A stretch of DNA of 64,000 nt from Prostheceraeus crozeri (GCA_907163375.1 CAJQUW010000515.1:248001-312000); one strand, 5' to 3'; shown: positions 24,205-36,745, numbered from the stretch's first letter. Notes: a model not told the origin generated them from the sequence alone. Numbers and translations are program-made.

Positions 24205-25345
24205 AATTTTTGCATGTTAATTGGACACGATGCGTCAAAATTCACTTTAACTTTGCAATGATTGTCCATAAAATCTGAAAGTTGATTCTAAATCGAGCTT
24301 AGGTGATAGAATTCACTATGCTACTCACAACATTATTAGACGAACTTGAACGAGCTCTTCAAAAGGTTATCTGAAATTTTATTAAGATGTGCTGTTGATG
24401 TGCTCTGAGTCTGGATCTACATGTCATTTTCCTACTGAAAACTAATCTGACGATTCATTAATCAATATCGATCTGAATGATTAATTTTGACTGATTTCAT
24501 GGAAAAGTGCATATAGAATGTTCGAATTGTCTGCTATGGATGACGTATCACAGAATAAAATATTTTGTTTATCTGCTTCGGTTTGCTAGAAGTGTGATTA
24601 ATACGCACGCATCTCTCACTGGCTCTGGTGTCCTCTGCTGACAGCTTATTGTTTGCCATTTCCAATAGCAAGCGATACAGGAATTATCCATTCGAGAAGG
24701 AGCAAGTTGTCTAATTCTGTGATGTGCCATTTCGATATTAAGGTTACATACAATTCTTCCTTTCTAGGAAACCGAAGCGCGCGCAGATGAATCTAATTCT
24801 GTGTGACGTATATTTTTGCGCAGAGAAAATCTTAGCATTGGAAATGTTAATTTTGTTCATAAAAAGTTACAGGCAATTAATCGATAAATATCGATCTGTT
24901 TGATTGGTTGTGATTGATAACTCTTATGGTATTCTAGATACAACTTTCACGTGGCAAAAGAAGGTAAGATGCATTATTATCTTTCTGCACAAAAGCTTCA
25001 TCCATAACAGGCATTTCCAACATTCTATAAGAACATTTCCATGAAATCAATCAATCAGATCGATATTTCAGCTAATAGAATGAACGGATGACTGTCGAAA
25101 TAGTTTCCAACAGGAAAATTAGATCCAGACGTCATTTAGAACACATCAACAGCACTTCATTATAATCAATCACTAGCAATCACCTAGATCAATACTGATC
25201 AATACACTTCATGTACGTGTATCTTTTCGAAGAATTCGTTGAATAATGTTATGAGCAGCATATTGTTTTTTATCACTTGAGTTTGATTTAGAATCAACTC
25301 TCAGATTTTATGGACAATCATTTCAAGGTTAGAATGACGCACCGT
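24205..25345. mobile_element. Foldback element with inverted arms of about 340 bp
   Basis: The left arm (about 24213-24545) and the inverse of the right arm (about 25000-25340) share many blocks: ATGATTGTCCATAAAATCTG, AGTTGATTCTAAATC, AACATTATT, GTGCTGTTGATGTG, TCTGGATCT, TGATTTCATGGAAA and TATAGAATGTT. The arms are clearly diverged, so the element is old. The spacer holds two copies of a CACAGAATTAGA-type terminus. Clusters of CTTGG and CCAAG further out (23950-24025 and 25505-25560) may be the true ends, but I could not fix them. Confidence 0.75.
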
Positions 25346-25803
25346 GAGGAGGAGTTGATATGACTGGTTACGAAAGATCTGATAACAAAAAGAACATGAC
25401 TAAAAATTGAGGATTTTTAAACTTGAATTTTTGCGTCAAGATGATTAAGTGAAATCAGACGACGGGTAATATAAAAGTCAACTTTTTAATCCTAATAAAA
25501 CTTGGGTTTTAAAACCAAAGCTATTCAACCTTGGGCTTGGGTCTTGGATCTAATACCTAAGTTTGCGGATAAACGTGGGGTCAAGCCAACCCAACGTTTT
25601 TTGCACAACATTGATTGTTTATTGTTATTTGCTTGTGTATATTTAGTTAAGGCTGGAAAAACGAATTAAACGAAATCAGGAAACAAATTTCTGAATGGTT
25701 GTTTGTCACTCACATATGAGTTATAATAAACTTTCAAAATAGTTTTACATGTAGAAATTATTGTGTTGAAAGCCAATTAAGATAAAATAAATAAAATACT
25801 AAA

Positions 25804-25858
25804 GACTAATACTAATACTAATAATACCAATACTAATACTACTAAATACTTTTAGTAG
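25804..25858. repeat. (ACTAAT)n simple repeat
   Basis: An irregular run of ACTAAT and ACTAATA units about 55 bp long, decaying into TAGTAGCAGC. Confidence 0.85.
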
Positions 25859-27719
25859 CAGCAAGTATGAATTATTCTAGATTAGTATGAAAATAAATTC
25901 CAAGATTACTAACTTTATGACATTTTTGTTCGAAGATTAGGCCAACGATTGCAGATTATTTAAGGAAGAAGCTAAAAAAGAATGACAAAAAATAGAAATC
26001 CTGTTAATTTTTTCCATTTGCATTTTCACAGAAATCACCGTTTTCCCGTTCATACAGAATGAATGGAAACGCAATCGGCAGGGACTTGATCTGCCCTAAC
26101 TGTGTTTAATGACACGGTTGTCTAAGCGGGCATAATGAAGGTTGTAGAAGGCAATAAATAAATTTTGTGCACCAGTGGCGTGCAGTCAATAGATGCGGTG
26201 CATGCAGCGAATGCCTCGCTTAAATTCTGTAAATTAACCATTTTTATCCTTTCCAAGATTGAGGATAATTTGGGCGTAAATTGCACATAAATTCCAATTG
26301 AAAGCCATTTAATTTAGGGAAATTACATGTAAAAAGAGCTTTAACAACGGTGAGGCATCGCCGCATTCACTGGTGCTATATGTAACCGGAAACAACAATG
26401 CGGTGTCTGATGTACAATGTAGAACTGTCTTGGACATTGCATGCCATCAATTTGTTTACCGATCTGGGAGAATATTTGCCGAAAAATGCTGTTGAAGCTG
26501 GGCGACCGATGCCCGAACTTCAAATGAAGACCGAAGCGCTGAAAGACGATAAGGCGTATAGTTCGAATTCGTCGATGCGACGATTTTTCCATGGTGGTCT
26601 TGAAACCAGAGTCTGAACGTCCATTGAGAAAACTGAACATGTAACCTTCAAATGATGCAAGAAGGTTCTTTTTATTATAATGTCATTTGATGACTTCGTT
26701 AAAAAGTCAAGGAGGGTGGACTTCAATTTTAGATAATTTCATGAGTATTCACGATATGTGTTAGCGCCCTTTTCGATATCGAATATAGTGAATGTCATAA
26801 TGTGTAAGGACAATGGACTACTTTAAACGCTTTGGCATTCAAAAAATGTCAAAAATACTTAAAGTCAAAGACATGACACAATTACTGCGCATGCAATTAA
26901 AGCAGTTCAAAGAAATTAACTTTCAAATTCAGTCTTGATCATTAATTGACTATTGCATTAATCCATTCACTAAAAACGATGACAACGCGCAGATCATGAA
27001 ATATTTTCGCATGTAGAACAACATCAGGAAAGACTAGATACTTTACAATATTTTCATCTGAAATATTGTCATTTCCTTGATGAAAGATTTACTGTCTCAT
27101 TGTCGAGTTGTTTTCATTGAAACAAAGTCGTTGATTTCTATGTCACATTTGACAAGTTCCTTCATTGAGTTCGGTGTAATTAATGGCCCAATGGGGAAAT
27201 ATTGTGAATCTTGAAACTCAACTGCTACTTTTTTCCAGACAAAATTCAATGTTCTCTATTTGTGTAAAATTTCATATCACTCTCGTAGGTATTGGCAGTG
27301 AAATTCCAGTAAATTAAAGTCAAACACTGTCGTAGATTTCGGAAAATTGAAACTACAACTTGAAGCCTGCAGTCGTCTGAGTTACTCCATCATAGTTTTT
27401 GCGCTTTACTTCGATAAATGTTGTTATGAACTGAGATGCTAATAAATGAGGTTGATGTGACGTCATAAAGGATAAGATAATGACATTGGAAAGGACTTGC
27501 GACGATGGCAAATGACAAGTTTTGCACGAGAACGAAAATTATCCAAATTTCCATTCATAGCATTGAAGCTAGGCTATCAAGTTAGGCATTAAGTGATTTT
27601 ATGATGTTATGTTGAGCGGGAAAGTTCTTGAATTTAATCAACACAGCCCGCGCGCAGTGCTACACATGTATGATAAGAAGGAATGCATACAGTGCAATAA
27701 TGATGATGAGGCTTTCTAA
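25859..27719. other. Intronic stretch with one unassigned ORF
   Basis: Mostly AT-rich. The only part with non-AT composition is near 26341-26640 and is listed separately. Confidence 0.4.
26398..26616 (+). CDS. Unassigned open frame of 72 codons, possible gene fragment
   Basis: This ATG-to-TGA frame has a more balanced composition than its surroundings and a protein-like residue mix (INLFTDLGEYLPKNAVEAGR, then SNSSMRRFFHGGLE). An in-frame stop lies just upstream. I do not recognise a family. It could be a piece of an old transposon ORF, a processed pseudogene or chance. The opposite strand is also partly open over the same bases. Confidence 0.25.
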   Translation: MRCLMYNVELSWTLHAINLFTDLGEYLPKNAVEAGRPMPELQMKTEALKDDKAYSSNSSMRRFFHGGLETRV

Positions 27720-27873
27720 CGTCCCTTCTCCCTCGCTGAGGGCTTGGATGGCCGGAACGTTCCGAAACCGGGTGTTCTTCCTGCTGAATTCAAAATGACA
27801 CATTCGGGGCTCAGTTTCTAGACCAATACATCGCTAGGCCAAGCACTTCACCACTACGCCACGGAGACCACAC
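27720..27873 (-). mobile_element. tRNA-derived SINE, type 2
   Basis: On the minus strand the head reads GGTCTCCGTGGCGTAGTGG. TGGCGTAGTGG is an exact A-box consensus. It is followed by AAGTGCTTGGCCTAG and a degraded B box, GGTCTAGAAACTG. The body extends through CACCCGGTTTCGGAACG. It does not fold as a complete tRNA. Confidence 0.65.
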
Positions 27874-28734
27874 AAAGAGACTAAACGAATTACACTACTT
27901 TATCCAGCGGGCTACACGATGTTTCGCAAATTGAGGGAGGGCTTATCTGAGAGAGGGTTGTGAGAATAAACCTTCAGTCTCGAAAATGTGATGAAATACA
28001 GGCGTTCACTGATGATGATACGGAATATGAAAAGGAAAAAATCGAAGAGAAAGATGATGATGACAGTGACAAAGAACTCAAGATTTTCACGACGTTGATC
28101 ATTTTGTTTCCGCTGATCGTTTTATATCGACTTTTCATGAGCATTAGTTGAGCTGTTTCTAAATAGGTCCTTATATTGACTAAAGCCCTTCATCAGAATT
28201 ATTTCGCTGTCTAAACTGCAAAATAATTTTCTAATTGAAGTTATTCTTCGCACTTGCACTACTGGATTGTTTTTCAATGCTGAAAGTCCACGTCGGATAA
28301 AGAGTGGGCAATGGGTATGTATTTCAATTACCTGTTTTGCGTCACAAGACAATTAAAAAAGTGATGCGAGATTTTATGATAGCATATCTTTTCATACTTA
28401 CAAGTAGTTAAGCCTCTTGCCTATCTTTTGATCGTTCTATAAATTTGCACACACTTCGCATTACTCAAGAAACCTGCTTGTTACTCGCATCATCGCATGC
28501 TTGCTTTCCAAAACCATTCAAAAGGAGTGCAGAACACTATCGTTATTCGCTGAAAGTTTTTCTTCAAACATTCATTTTTGCAGAACACCTATGTAATGTT
28601 AATCCAATAGCCGCAGATTGAATTCATCAATCTAAAGAATTCTAATGAATTCATTCTAATCTGATACTGGCAATCCACGTGTGACTATCAACGATTATCA
28701 AATTCCAGTTATGCCTGTAAAAATAATATCTTAC

Positions 28735-28868
28735 CGGCCTTTCTGCAACCTTCCATTTTGTTTTGAAGCGCCTGCTGATTTTGGACGACCGATGACTTGT
28801 TGGACTTGATATGCTGCTAGTGCTGATTTATCTGCCAATTGAAGACTGGGATCAATATTCTGCCCGTT
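28735..28868 (-). CDS. Exon 5 of the unknown host gene
   Basis: The acceptor is TGTCATTTCTTGCAG|AAC and the donor is GGCCG|GTAAGAT. The 134-nt exon starts on a codon boundary and reads NGQNIDPSLQLADKS, ALAAYQVQQVIGRPKS and AGASKQNGRLQKG. It ends two bases into an Arg codon that the 11.7-kb exon completes. The residue mix is Gln/Ser/Lys-rich with one short helical stretch (ALAAYQVQQVI). A SINE lies only about 45 bp upstream of the acceptor. Confidence 0.75.
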
Positions 28869-28911
28869 CTGCAAGAAATGACATGATTTTGCTGTTATAA
28901 ATTAAAGAAAT

Positions 28912-29060
28912 TCATCTGCTTAACTCATGCAACCGCCAAGAGACGCATTCTGACCCATTGAGTCTCATTAGTCGTGGCAGGTTATAATCCAGCGATGATG
29001 GAGCAAGAAGACAGTGTAAAACCCCTCTCAAGACAGACGGTGCTTGGGTGGTCATTTTAA
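28912..29060 (-). mobile_element. tRNA-derived SINE, type 1, copy 1
   Basis: The minus strand reads CCACGACTAATGAG, then AGAATGCGTCTCTTGGCGGT and TGCATGAGTT. This aligns with CACGACTGATGAGGC and CATGCCTCGTGGTGGATGCA of the copy at 36606-36745. The tRNA-like head is badly worn (GGATTATAACC for the B box). Confidence 0.6.
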
Positions 29061-32000
29061 TCACAATCAAATCAAATTGACAGAATATTGGTTGACCGAA
29101 ACCCACAAAATTCACGCTACAGAAATCCTAATAATAATCCCATATTTTGCGCATTATTATAAAATTAGACGACTTGCGAAGTAATTTATAATGTATTATC
29201 ATCATCCTGTTTTTGCTTCTAACAAAGTGTCATAAATCTTAAAATTTCACCTTTTTAAAGAGAGAAACGTGAAAATGAAGATGTAGTGAGGATTTCAGAT
29301 CATTTGATAAAGAAACACAAAATGCACATGTCAACTGACTGACAAATTTTTGTGAAGTGATTAAAAAGTTAGTGCTACGATTGAAATTTGCGCAAGTCTA
29401 TCATTGCTACTTACAAGCCCCTTGCTGACTTAATTACGAATACTAGGTTTAATAGCGTGGCATTTTCACATCCAGATCCATGCATGAATCAATAAGCTTA
29501 CTTAATGAGGTTCAATGTGTTTTCTATCAAAAAATGTAAAAATAAGTCAAGGAAAAATGTAACGGAAAATACCATCAATTCCGTAAATACATTCGTATTG
29601 ACTCCCTCATATTTTTGCGTTTTGATAAATCAGTTGATTGAGCAATTTGCAGGTCAGACTTAGCATAGCCTAACGATAATCAATTGCTGATTAATGATTT
29701 ACGATAGTCGATAACTGTTATCATTGTATTGATTTACATGCTTTAGCTGTCATCATTCAATTAGGAAAAGGGCTTTTTAGCGTCTCGCTTGTGCGTCAAT
29801 GTGCAATCTTCGCAATATCGAGAATTTGAGCGTATCTAAAGCATGTTTTGGACCAATTAATCTCTTGCACGTAGCAACATATTACCATTTGGAATTATCA
29901 CATCAACGGAAACATTTATGCCAAAATAGTTTAACTGTGTTCATTATTTGTATATAACTCCTTTTCAAAGTCGAAGCAATTGTCAATGAATTTCCCATTA
30001 ACTGGTTACAATTTCTAGAGAAACCCGAACTGCGATTAACTACTTTAAATCAATTCATCGTTTAGTCATCTTTCAATATTTCACTGGCCTTAAGGTTAGA
30101 GACTGTTCTTTTTTCCTCCACGACTAATGATCCCACAGGTCTACGCATTGTTGTCTTGCAGTTCGTGAGTATGTGAAGATTCATCAATCTTAATTATTAT
30201 GTAGAATTCCGTTGTTCCCAAACTCTTGCATTATTCACTTTACCGTTCATGCTTACTTTTGATCAAGGATATCAATAGTTTGACATCAAAGAATGCCATC
30301 CATTATACAAATTACATTTCGTTCGAACTTGAAATTTGCACACCTTCGGTTTCCTTAGAAAGTTCACGTTTCTTGATTGGGACATTCTTTAACCGCTCTT
30401 AACTCAAATTCTCCATTGAGACAATACAAAAACAAATATTTCATAGAATATAACTGTTTTGTTCGACGATTTCTTGAACTCATATATCAATAATAATTGA
30501 TCATTGAAAGAGCATTAAATTTTCTAGAAGCAAACTAAACATGTCATTTGAAGAAGAGAACTTCAAATGAATTCGTCACACCTTGTTCAATTTTGACTCA
30601 AATCAGTGATAAGTGACTGACAATTCGTCTGCCCTTTTACTTCAATGCCTGTAAAGGTGCCGGTAGTTTTAGCTCGTCTTCCGTACAAATTAATTCCGGG
30701 TTCTGATGAGTTGTTTTAGATCGCTGCAGGGCCGATTTAGTGCAAGGTTCTAGTAAATTAAATCAAAAGCTCCATACCAATATCAGCGCAGTCAAAATGC
30801 GAGTTTGAATTAAAATTTTCAAAATTCTTACATAAAGTAATATAACACATATGGTATTCTAGTTAAATAGCTTCATTAGCTTCATATTAGATAGTATACA
30901 TAGTCTAGCGAAATAAATAGTAATGTCAATCAATCAAATTTCAATCGTATATTGGACAGTGTTCAGCATCAGCATTATACTAGCATATCATTTTTTTGTC
31001 TCACACATAATTTCGATGAGAATTGTCGTAGAGGGGTTTTTCGACATGTAGATGTGGTCATATAGAACTATAATTTTAATAATCTTGCATGAACATGTAT
31101 AATCGAGTAACCATTTCTACCTTAATTTCGAGAAATGCAATATGCGAAACTGCTCAAAATGGTAGAAAGCCTGCCTTTTGAAATTATCAGCACAAATTAA
31201 TCTTTATGGGAACAGTGGTTCAACCTTAGAAGCTGTATACCAAGAGTAAAAGTAGTGCATCAAGCGGACTACCAACGTACCGATAACTCACGGTTATCGA
31301 ATTTTCTCAGTTACTGCACTCGATGAGGTTGCCTTTATGAAATCGTTGTTGTGAATGGCATTATGCTAATTGACTGACTATCTTTCGCTATGTACGCATT
31401 TAATTTTCGACCTTTATTCACGCATTTCGGAGTCATCTACAAATATAGTCCTGCAGCCTTTATTGATACCATACTCATTTGATGCTCTAAAGATGCAAAA
31501 CTCAACTGTATGTTGTCCATAATATTTCACATACATGTACATCACATTTTCTTAAAAATATAAGTGGAAAAGATCTACAAAAAGCCCAAAAAAGTCTCCA
31601 GGTTAGCCAATAATCCGAAAGAGCGAAAAAGTGTTGCAGAACTGGCTCTTCCTAACATCAGGTGAAGCTTTCTCATGACGAGGGTAAGAGTGGGAAACTG
31701 GCCGGATGCTTCGCTGTATTCTGAGCCCGCTAGCAAGACCCAAGCAGGGCTTCGGCACGGTCGGTGATTTTCAAAGACCCGGTACACGACAAGTTCCATT
31801 TTAAGCTTACAACGATTTGTTCTGTTCTGAGTCAAGACATTTGAGTATTTCTACGCTCATACGCGATCCACAGCCACCGACCAAATGCAATCTTCGATGA
31901 ATAATAAGTGCATGTATTCACATGTGTATGTGCCTATTAAGGAAACTACCATGTTATCAATACATTACCCCGCCGATAAAATGCTGTGAAACTTATGTAA

Positions 32001-32089
32001 TATCTCGGATGAATCGATTTTCATTACGTTTTTGTACAGGACGCAGAGGTTCTTAAATCCAATGATGGAATCATTTTTAGGGTGAAGTA
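29061..32089. other. AT-rich intronic stretch
   Basis: Part of the 24-kb intron. A GC-richer patch at about 31570-31850 has no recognisable product on either strand. Nothing else is seen. Confidence 0.4.
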
Positions 32090-32116
32090 TGTGTGTGTGT
32101 GTGTGTGTGTGTGTGT
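32090..32116. repeat. (TG)n microsatellite
   Basis: An uninterrupted run of about 13 TG units. Confidence 0.95.
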
Positions 32117-32550
32117 CGGGGAATTTCATAGACCAACAACGTCTAGTGACGGCATATTCGTCATGATGGGCATGATTGCAAACTGAACAAATTGAAATTA
32201 AAATATCAAAATAAATTTACTGGAACACGCACGCTTTCTTCGGGTGCGATCTGTCAAAAATAAAATAATAGAAAAGTTATCTCAGATTATAAGCTAAATT
32301 GTGCATTGCGATAATTGCATTTTTACCCGATGAAGATTTACACTATTTGCACTAACTTGACTGCCAAGTTCGTGTAATCATTTACTTCACTACTATCATT
32401 TTTCCTTACTGAAGACGCTTTCGTGCTATAGGGATAAAGTCGATTCATTCTTGATTTTCTTATTTCCATCGATTTCAAACAGTCGCAGTTTAGACAACTG
32501 CACTTACAAAATTGCCGTAAACATTGCTGTGTTAATAGTAAAGGATTATA

Positions 32551-32622
32551 TGAATTACGTCTACTATATCTTGTTTATTATTATTACATTATTAATAAAC
32601 AAGATATAGCAGACATAATTCA
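32551..32622 (-). ncRNA. Long perfect-stem hairpin, possible pre-miRNA or siRNA source
   Basis: Arms 32552-32580 and 32593-32621 pair over 29 bp, with a 12-base loop and one further T-A pair outside. The only two non-Watson-Crick positions become G-U pairs if the minus strand is transcribed, so the RNA made with the host gene would form an unbroken stem of 30 pairs. On the plus strand the same positions are C-A mismatches. A tiny MITE is the main alternative. Confidence 0.4.
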
Positions 32623-35274
32623 AGGAACGATTCAATTTCAGGGTGTATTGAACAATGTTTCAAATCCTCAAGTATCTGGTTGGGTATTTGAGACTCTCTG
32701 TAACTCAATAGAGTTATCATAAAAGGAGATGAAGAATCTTTGACTTCGGATCCACACTTTCATCTTATGAAGTCCCTAAGGAGAAATACAAGGCAAGAAT
32801 TGAGACGAGAAAGTCAATTTAACACTTGAACTCTGTTGTAATAGTCAGGAATGTAAATTGTTGTATTTTGAATAAAAATAATTTGCATCCAACGCACGCC
32901 TTGACGCCTTTCTTAATAACATTCCCGATTGAATGTTAAATTTATCTCTGAATTCTTTTGTTGATCCACAGAGGAATTCACAAATTGAAGCAGTCTACGT
33001 AGACAGTTTGAGTCACTATCATGCTTGTCAAGGAAAGAGCGAGTATAGAATTCGACGCGATGAATTTACTTGATAATAAAAAATCCATCACCGAGATCTT
33101 CTTGCACCGAATAACATGTCTGAGGACAATGAAAAACATTTGAACGACCATTGTCTTTTATAAGAATCGCTTCATAAAAGCTGATCAAAAATTTCACAGA
33201 AATCTTCAAATCTGTTCGAAGTATTCTTCAATCAAAGTCGCACCCGCAAACACCTACGCTAATGTTACTCGGATCTTCTAATTATTCTGTCATTATAATT
33301 CTTACACCTTATTTAAGTGAATTCTGTCTACTGATTGTCATTTTAACCCTTAACAGTAATAACTTTGACTATCGTCATGTGATTAAGAAATGCAAATTTC
33401 TCACTTCGGCTCATGCGGAGGGGATTCTATCACAGCATTGGCTAACTTCGTAAAAGTGCTATTAAGTATTAATTAAAAAATGTTTGACGGTAATGGGGGA
33501 ACAATCAAGAAGGGAGAAGGAGTTCAATGTACAATTACTTGTGGATTGCGGTGAATTCCTTCAAAATGCACCAATCGTTATTATTCCTTCTGATTCGAAA
33601 GATTGAAATCATTGCGTACAAGTCTAGCCGAAAGATAAATGTAACCATTTAAATTGCATGAGTGAAAGAGATGTTCACAACAAGCTTATTTGCCCAGCTT
33701 AAATGTGCGGCTGTATTTCTCCGATATGGATTCGCTAGTGAACATCATTGGAGCTTGCCTCACACATTGCGCTGTTGATTGTCATGTCGTCGGTATAGTA
33801 CGCCATCTCAAGACCTTGACCAAAAGACAAAACAATGTGGAACTGAAACTCCACAATTGCAGCACTTAAACGTATGTGAAATTTATCCTGATTATCTTAT
33901 TATCTGGATTTCGACCTAACCTGTTGTTAGAGTGATCACAGGGTATCCTACGAGCATGTGTATTATCATGAAACCGTTCGACTACCGAGTCGACTTAATT
34001 ATTTCTAACGCGGATTTGGGAGCTTGTAATTTATGCAAATAGAATGGAAAAATACAGACATCATGTGTGCAGATATAATTCTCTGTTTATTTCGAACGAA
34101 CATGGTTGATCAAATGTAAAGGAGAGTTCTGATACTTCATTTATTTATGGACTTCGAAAAATGAGATTTCAAATTGAATGCGCATGAAATAAGTGAACTA
34201 TCGATTGATACGGAATTTCTGTAGCTATCCAGCACAATTACATTTGCGATGCTGTGCTATTTGAATACATTTATTTTAAGATGAAAATATGAGTTGATTG
34301 ACCAGATGGTTTTTGGACTGACTATAAATACTTGCATGCAAGAGGTGCAGTCAGCTGCATTTGAGGATTAAATTTTTTTTTTCTACATAGCTTTTTTAAA
34401 TCTCTCTGTTAACATGAACTTCCTGTGATAATCTCTTGCAGTCTTGAGAATATTCTTTAATAATTCTTAGCATCAATTTGTTTTCTTTCTAAGTTTCTTC
34501 CTCTCACTTTTTCATTCAGCCATCTGAAATTTCAGCATTAATGAAGTATATAACATACTTCTCATGATCACCATTGTCTCTACACTTTACATTATCCAAC
34601 CTAACTCTTAACGCTTCTTATTTGTTGCCAAAGTAATCCATAAAATTGAGGATATATCGAACACAGCTTGCCGAAAGTAAGAAGTTTGGGAAAATGAATT
34701 TCCGGAGTGAACTAGACTCTACAAGTAGATGACTTCCCTCATTTTTCGTGTTGCACATTGAAGTGAAGCAGGAATCTATGCCTTGTTTCCTCTTTTTGTT
34801 TCACATTTATAGCTAAGCATCTTTTTATAAGTAAGTGTCTTTTTTTGGCAATACCAGCTCGTGTACGAATGCAAGCACGGCGCAACACGAATAACAAGAA
34901 CATGCAATATTGCTCGAATTCAAGAAATACTAGAACATATTCAAATTTCCCATTTTAAGTAACTAGTTTCGTCCTTACATAATTTTTGCGCTTCAATTGA
35001 ACTATTCTACGATAATTCACGCATAATGCGAACAGAATTTCACACGTTCAAAGCGTGCAATTGAATCAAATTGACAGTCTTAAAGCTGACTTTATACAAA
35101 GCAATCTTCGTATTTCATTTTATAAGATAAGATGAACATAAATACATTATCTTTTCGAAATGAAAATCACAAATTTGCTATTCAATTTCCAGTTGAAAAT
35201 CAAAGGTTCACACGCATGCACAAAACGTAATGAAGTAAATAAACAACAACATTCGAACTGATAATCATTAAGCT
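32623..35274. other. AT-rich intronic stretch
   Basis: It includes the second copy of the interspersed repeat at about 33545-33625. I see no exon or element end elsewhere. Confidence 0.4.
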
Positions 35275-35830
35275 TTACTCACTAGAAATGTCACAAACGG
35301 GATGAAGGCCAACAAGACATGGAAAAACATATTCCAAAATAAACCTGGTGCATGCAATGTACAGTAAATGCAGTTCAGTTATGGTAGTATAAAACCTTAA
35401 TCTACGTAGGCAATAAAAACATTTATTTGCTTTCTTTGTGATACATTCGATATGAGCGTCCCAAGTTAGGTAATTCGCAATAGTTACACTAAGAAATGAT
35501 ATATTTACCTCGTTCAATTTAACCGAAGTCAAATTTTCTTCCAGGATTTATGCAAGTCAAAATATTTGAAAATCAGCTCATTGTCATCACACCAAGATAA
35601 CACATACACGTACATCATCGATCAAGAAAAACGATTGTTACGACGTTATTTTTGTCGCGACGACTTGTGACTGCGGATAAGAAATTCCAAATATAACCAG
35701 AGTCTTCTACCTGTCTTTTAGCCCAAATTGCCGTACTTTTAGCTATATCTTGCAAAACTTTCATCTTTAAGGCATTGTATCTGTCCCAGTCCTGCGTAGG
35801 ATATGCAGACCATCTCTGATTCATAAGCAT
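35275..35830 (-). pseudogene. Decayed LINE: linker and C-terminal RT pieces
   Basis: The minus strand at 35830-35630 reads QRWSAYPTQDWDRYNALKMK and ESGYI-like linker sequence typical between endonuclease and RT. At 35530-35280 it reads NYLTWDAHIECITKKANKC, FYCLRRLRFYTTITELHLLY and FILEYVFPC, the conserved segment after the RT thumb (compare KKANKRLYYLRRLR-L and LEYACPVW in related elements). The RT core between the two pieces is deleted. Confidence 0.8.
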
Positions 35831-35856
35831 TAGTTAATGCATGAAAGGGTCGAGAC

Positions 35857-36067
35857 GCGTAAAGGCGCGTTCACATTTTGACTGATAACGAAATCGATAA
35901 CTAAAACGATAAATTGAAATAACTCGCTCTGCATGTGCAACATAGTTGCTGTTTACATTAGCCCGATTTTCTCAACGATAAAATTTACAGTGTAAACAGC
36001 GGAGCTGAACGATAAATGAAATGTCGTCACGATTTTATCGTTATCGTGTAGGTTTAACGCGCCTTCA
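35857..36067. mobile_element. Small inverted-repeat element E (MITE), copy 2
   Basis: The left end is AAAGGCGCGTTCACATT and the right end is TTTAACGCGCCTTC. The interior has AGCCCGATTTTCTCAACGAT and CAGCGGAGCTGAACGAT. It is homologous to 19008-19196, is about 210 bp long and has no coding capacity. Confidence 0.8.
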
Positions 36068-36468
36068 GGTGTGCATTAACAAACGTAATGCTGCATTCCA
36101 CTGGCATTATTGTCACGTACTCAGAATCATGTACTCATGTGCTTTTGCATGACCACTGATCAACCTACACATCTGACGCATGCTGAACACATCTGTCATT
36201 AAGAAATTTATGACGTACAATAAGTGTAGACATAGTAATGCGTAACATGAACGTCGTGCAACAATATTTATCAAATTTGCACTACTTCTCTTATTCCATT
36301 AATGCACGGCATACGAAATTTTGGCCGTATAATGGTCATGTAGCATTAAGAGACGTTATCAATGGCGTAACTCAGTCTTTGTCTTTTGAACTCATGGCGA
36401 CTATTTCCCTCAGGGATACAAACTTCGACGTAAGCAATCAGGGTTTCATAAAAAAATTTGCAGAGATT
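36068..36468. other. Intronic stretch with an uninformative open frame
   Basis: An open frame covers 36238-36519 on the plus strand, but it runs into the SINE at 36469 and has no family signature. I do not call a gene. Confidence 0.35.
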
Positions 36469-36745
36469 ATCAAATCTCAACACATGCAGCCACCACGAGA
36501 CATGCTTCGGCCTGATTGACCTCATCAGTTGGGGGTTGTCTCCACCGGACCATCTGTTGAGAGCACAACGCCTGCGTTAAAGCAGTGCCTTCCTTGTTAA
36601 TTCACGCTCTCAACAGATGGTCCGGTGGCTTTGTGACTTTTCACGTCCTCTAGCTCAACGTCGATGATTCAAACCTACCCACGACTGATGAGGCCGAACA
36701 CGGCAAAACATGCCTCGTGGTGGATGCATCTGTTGAGATTTGATA
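36469..36745. mobile_element. Two type 1 SINEs in head-to-head inverted arrangement
   Basis: The left copy (minus, about 36469-36564) and right copy (plus, 36606 to about 36745) share 23 identical head bases in opposite orientation (CCACCGGACCATCTGTTGAG at 36542 onward, and its inverse ending at 36628). A 41-bp spacer separates them. The right copy has GGTGGCTTTGTGAC as an A-box-like segment, GATTCAAACC as B box, and body CACGACTGATGAGGC, then CCTCGTGGTGGATGCATCTG. The left copy lacks most of the tRNA part. Confidence 0.75.

Noticed and set aside
36238-36519. 93-codon plus-strand frame as a gene
   Set aside because: It runs into the inverted SINE, its residue pattern shows no family, and no splice context supports it.
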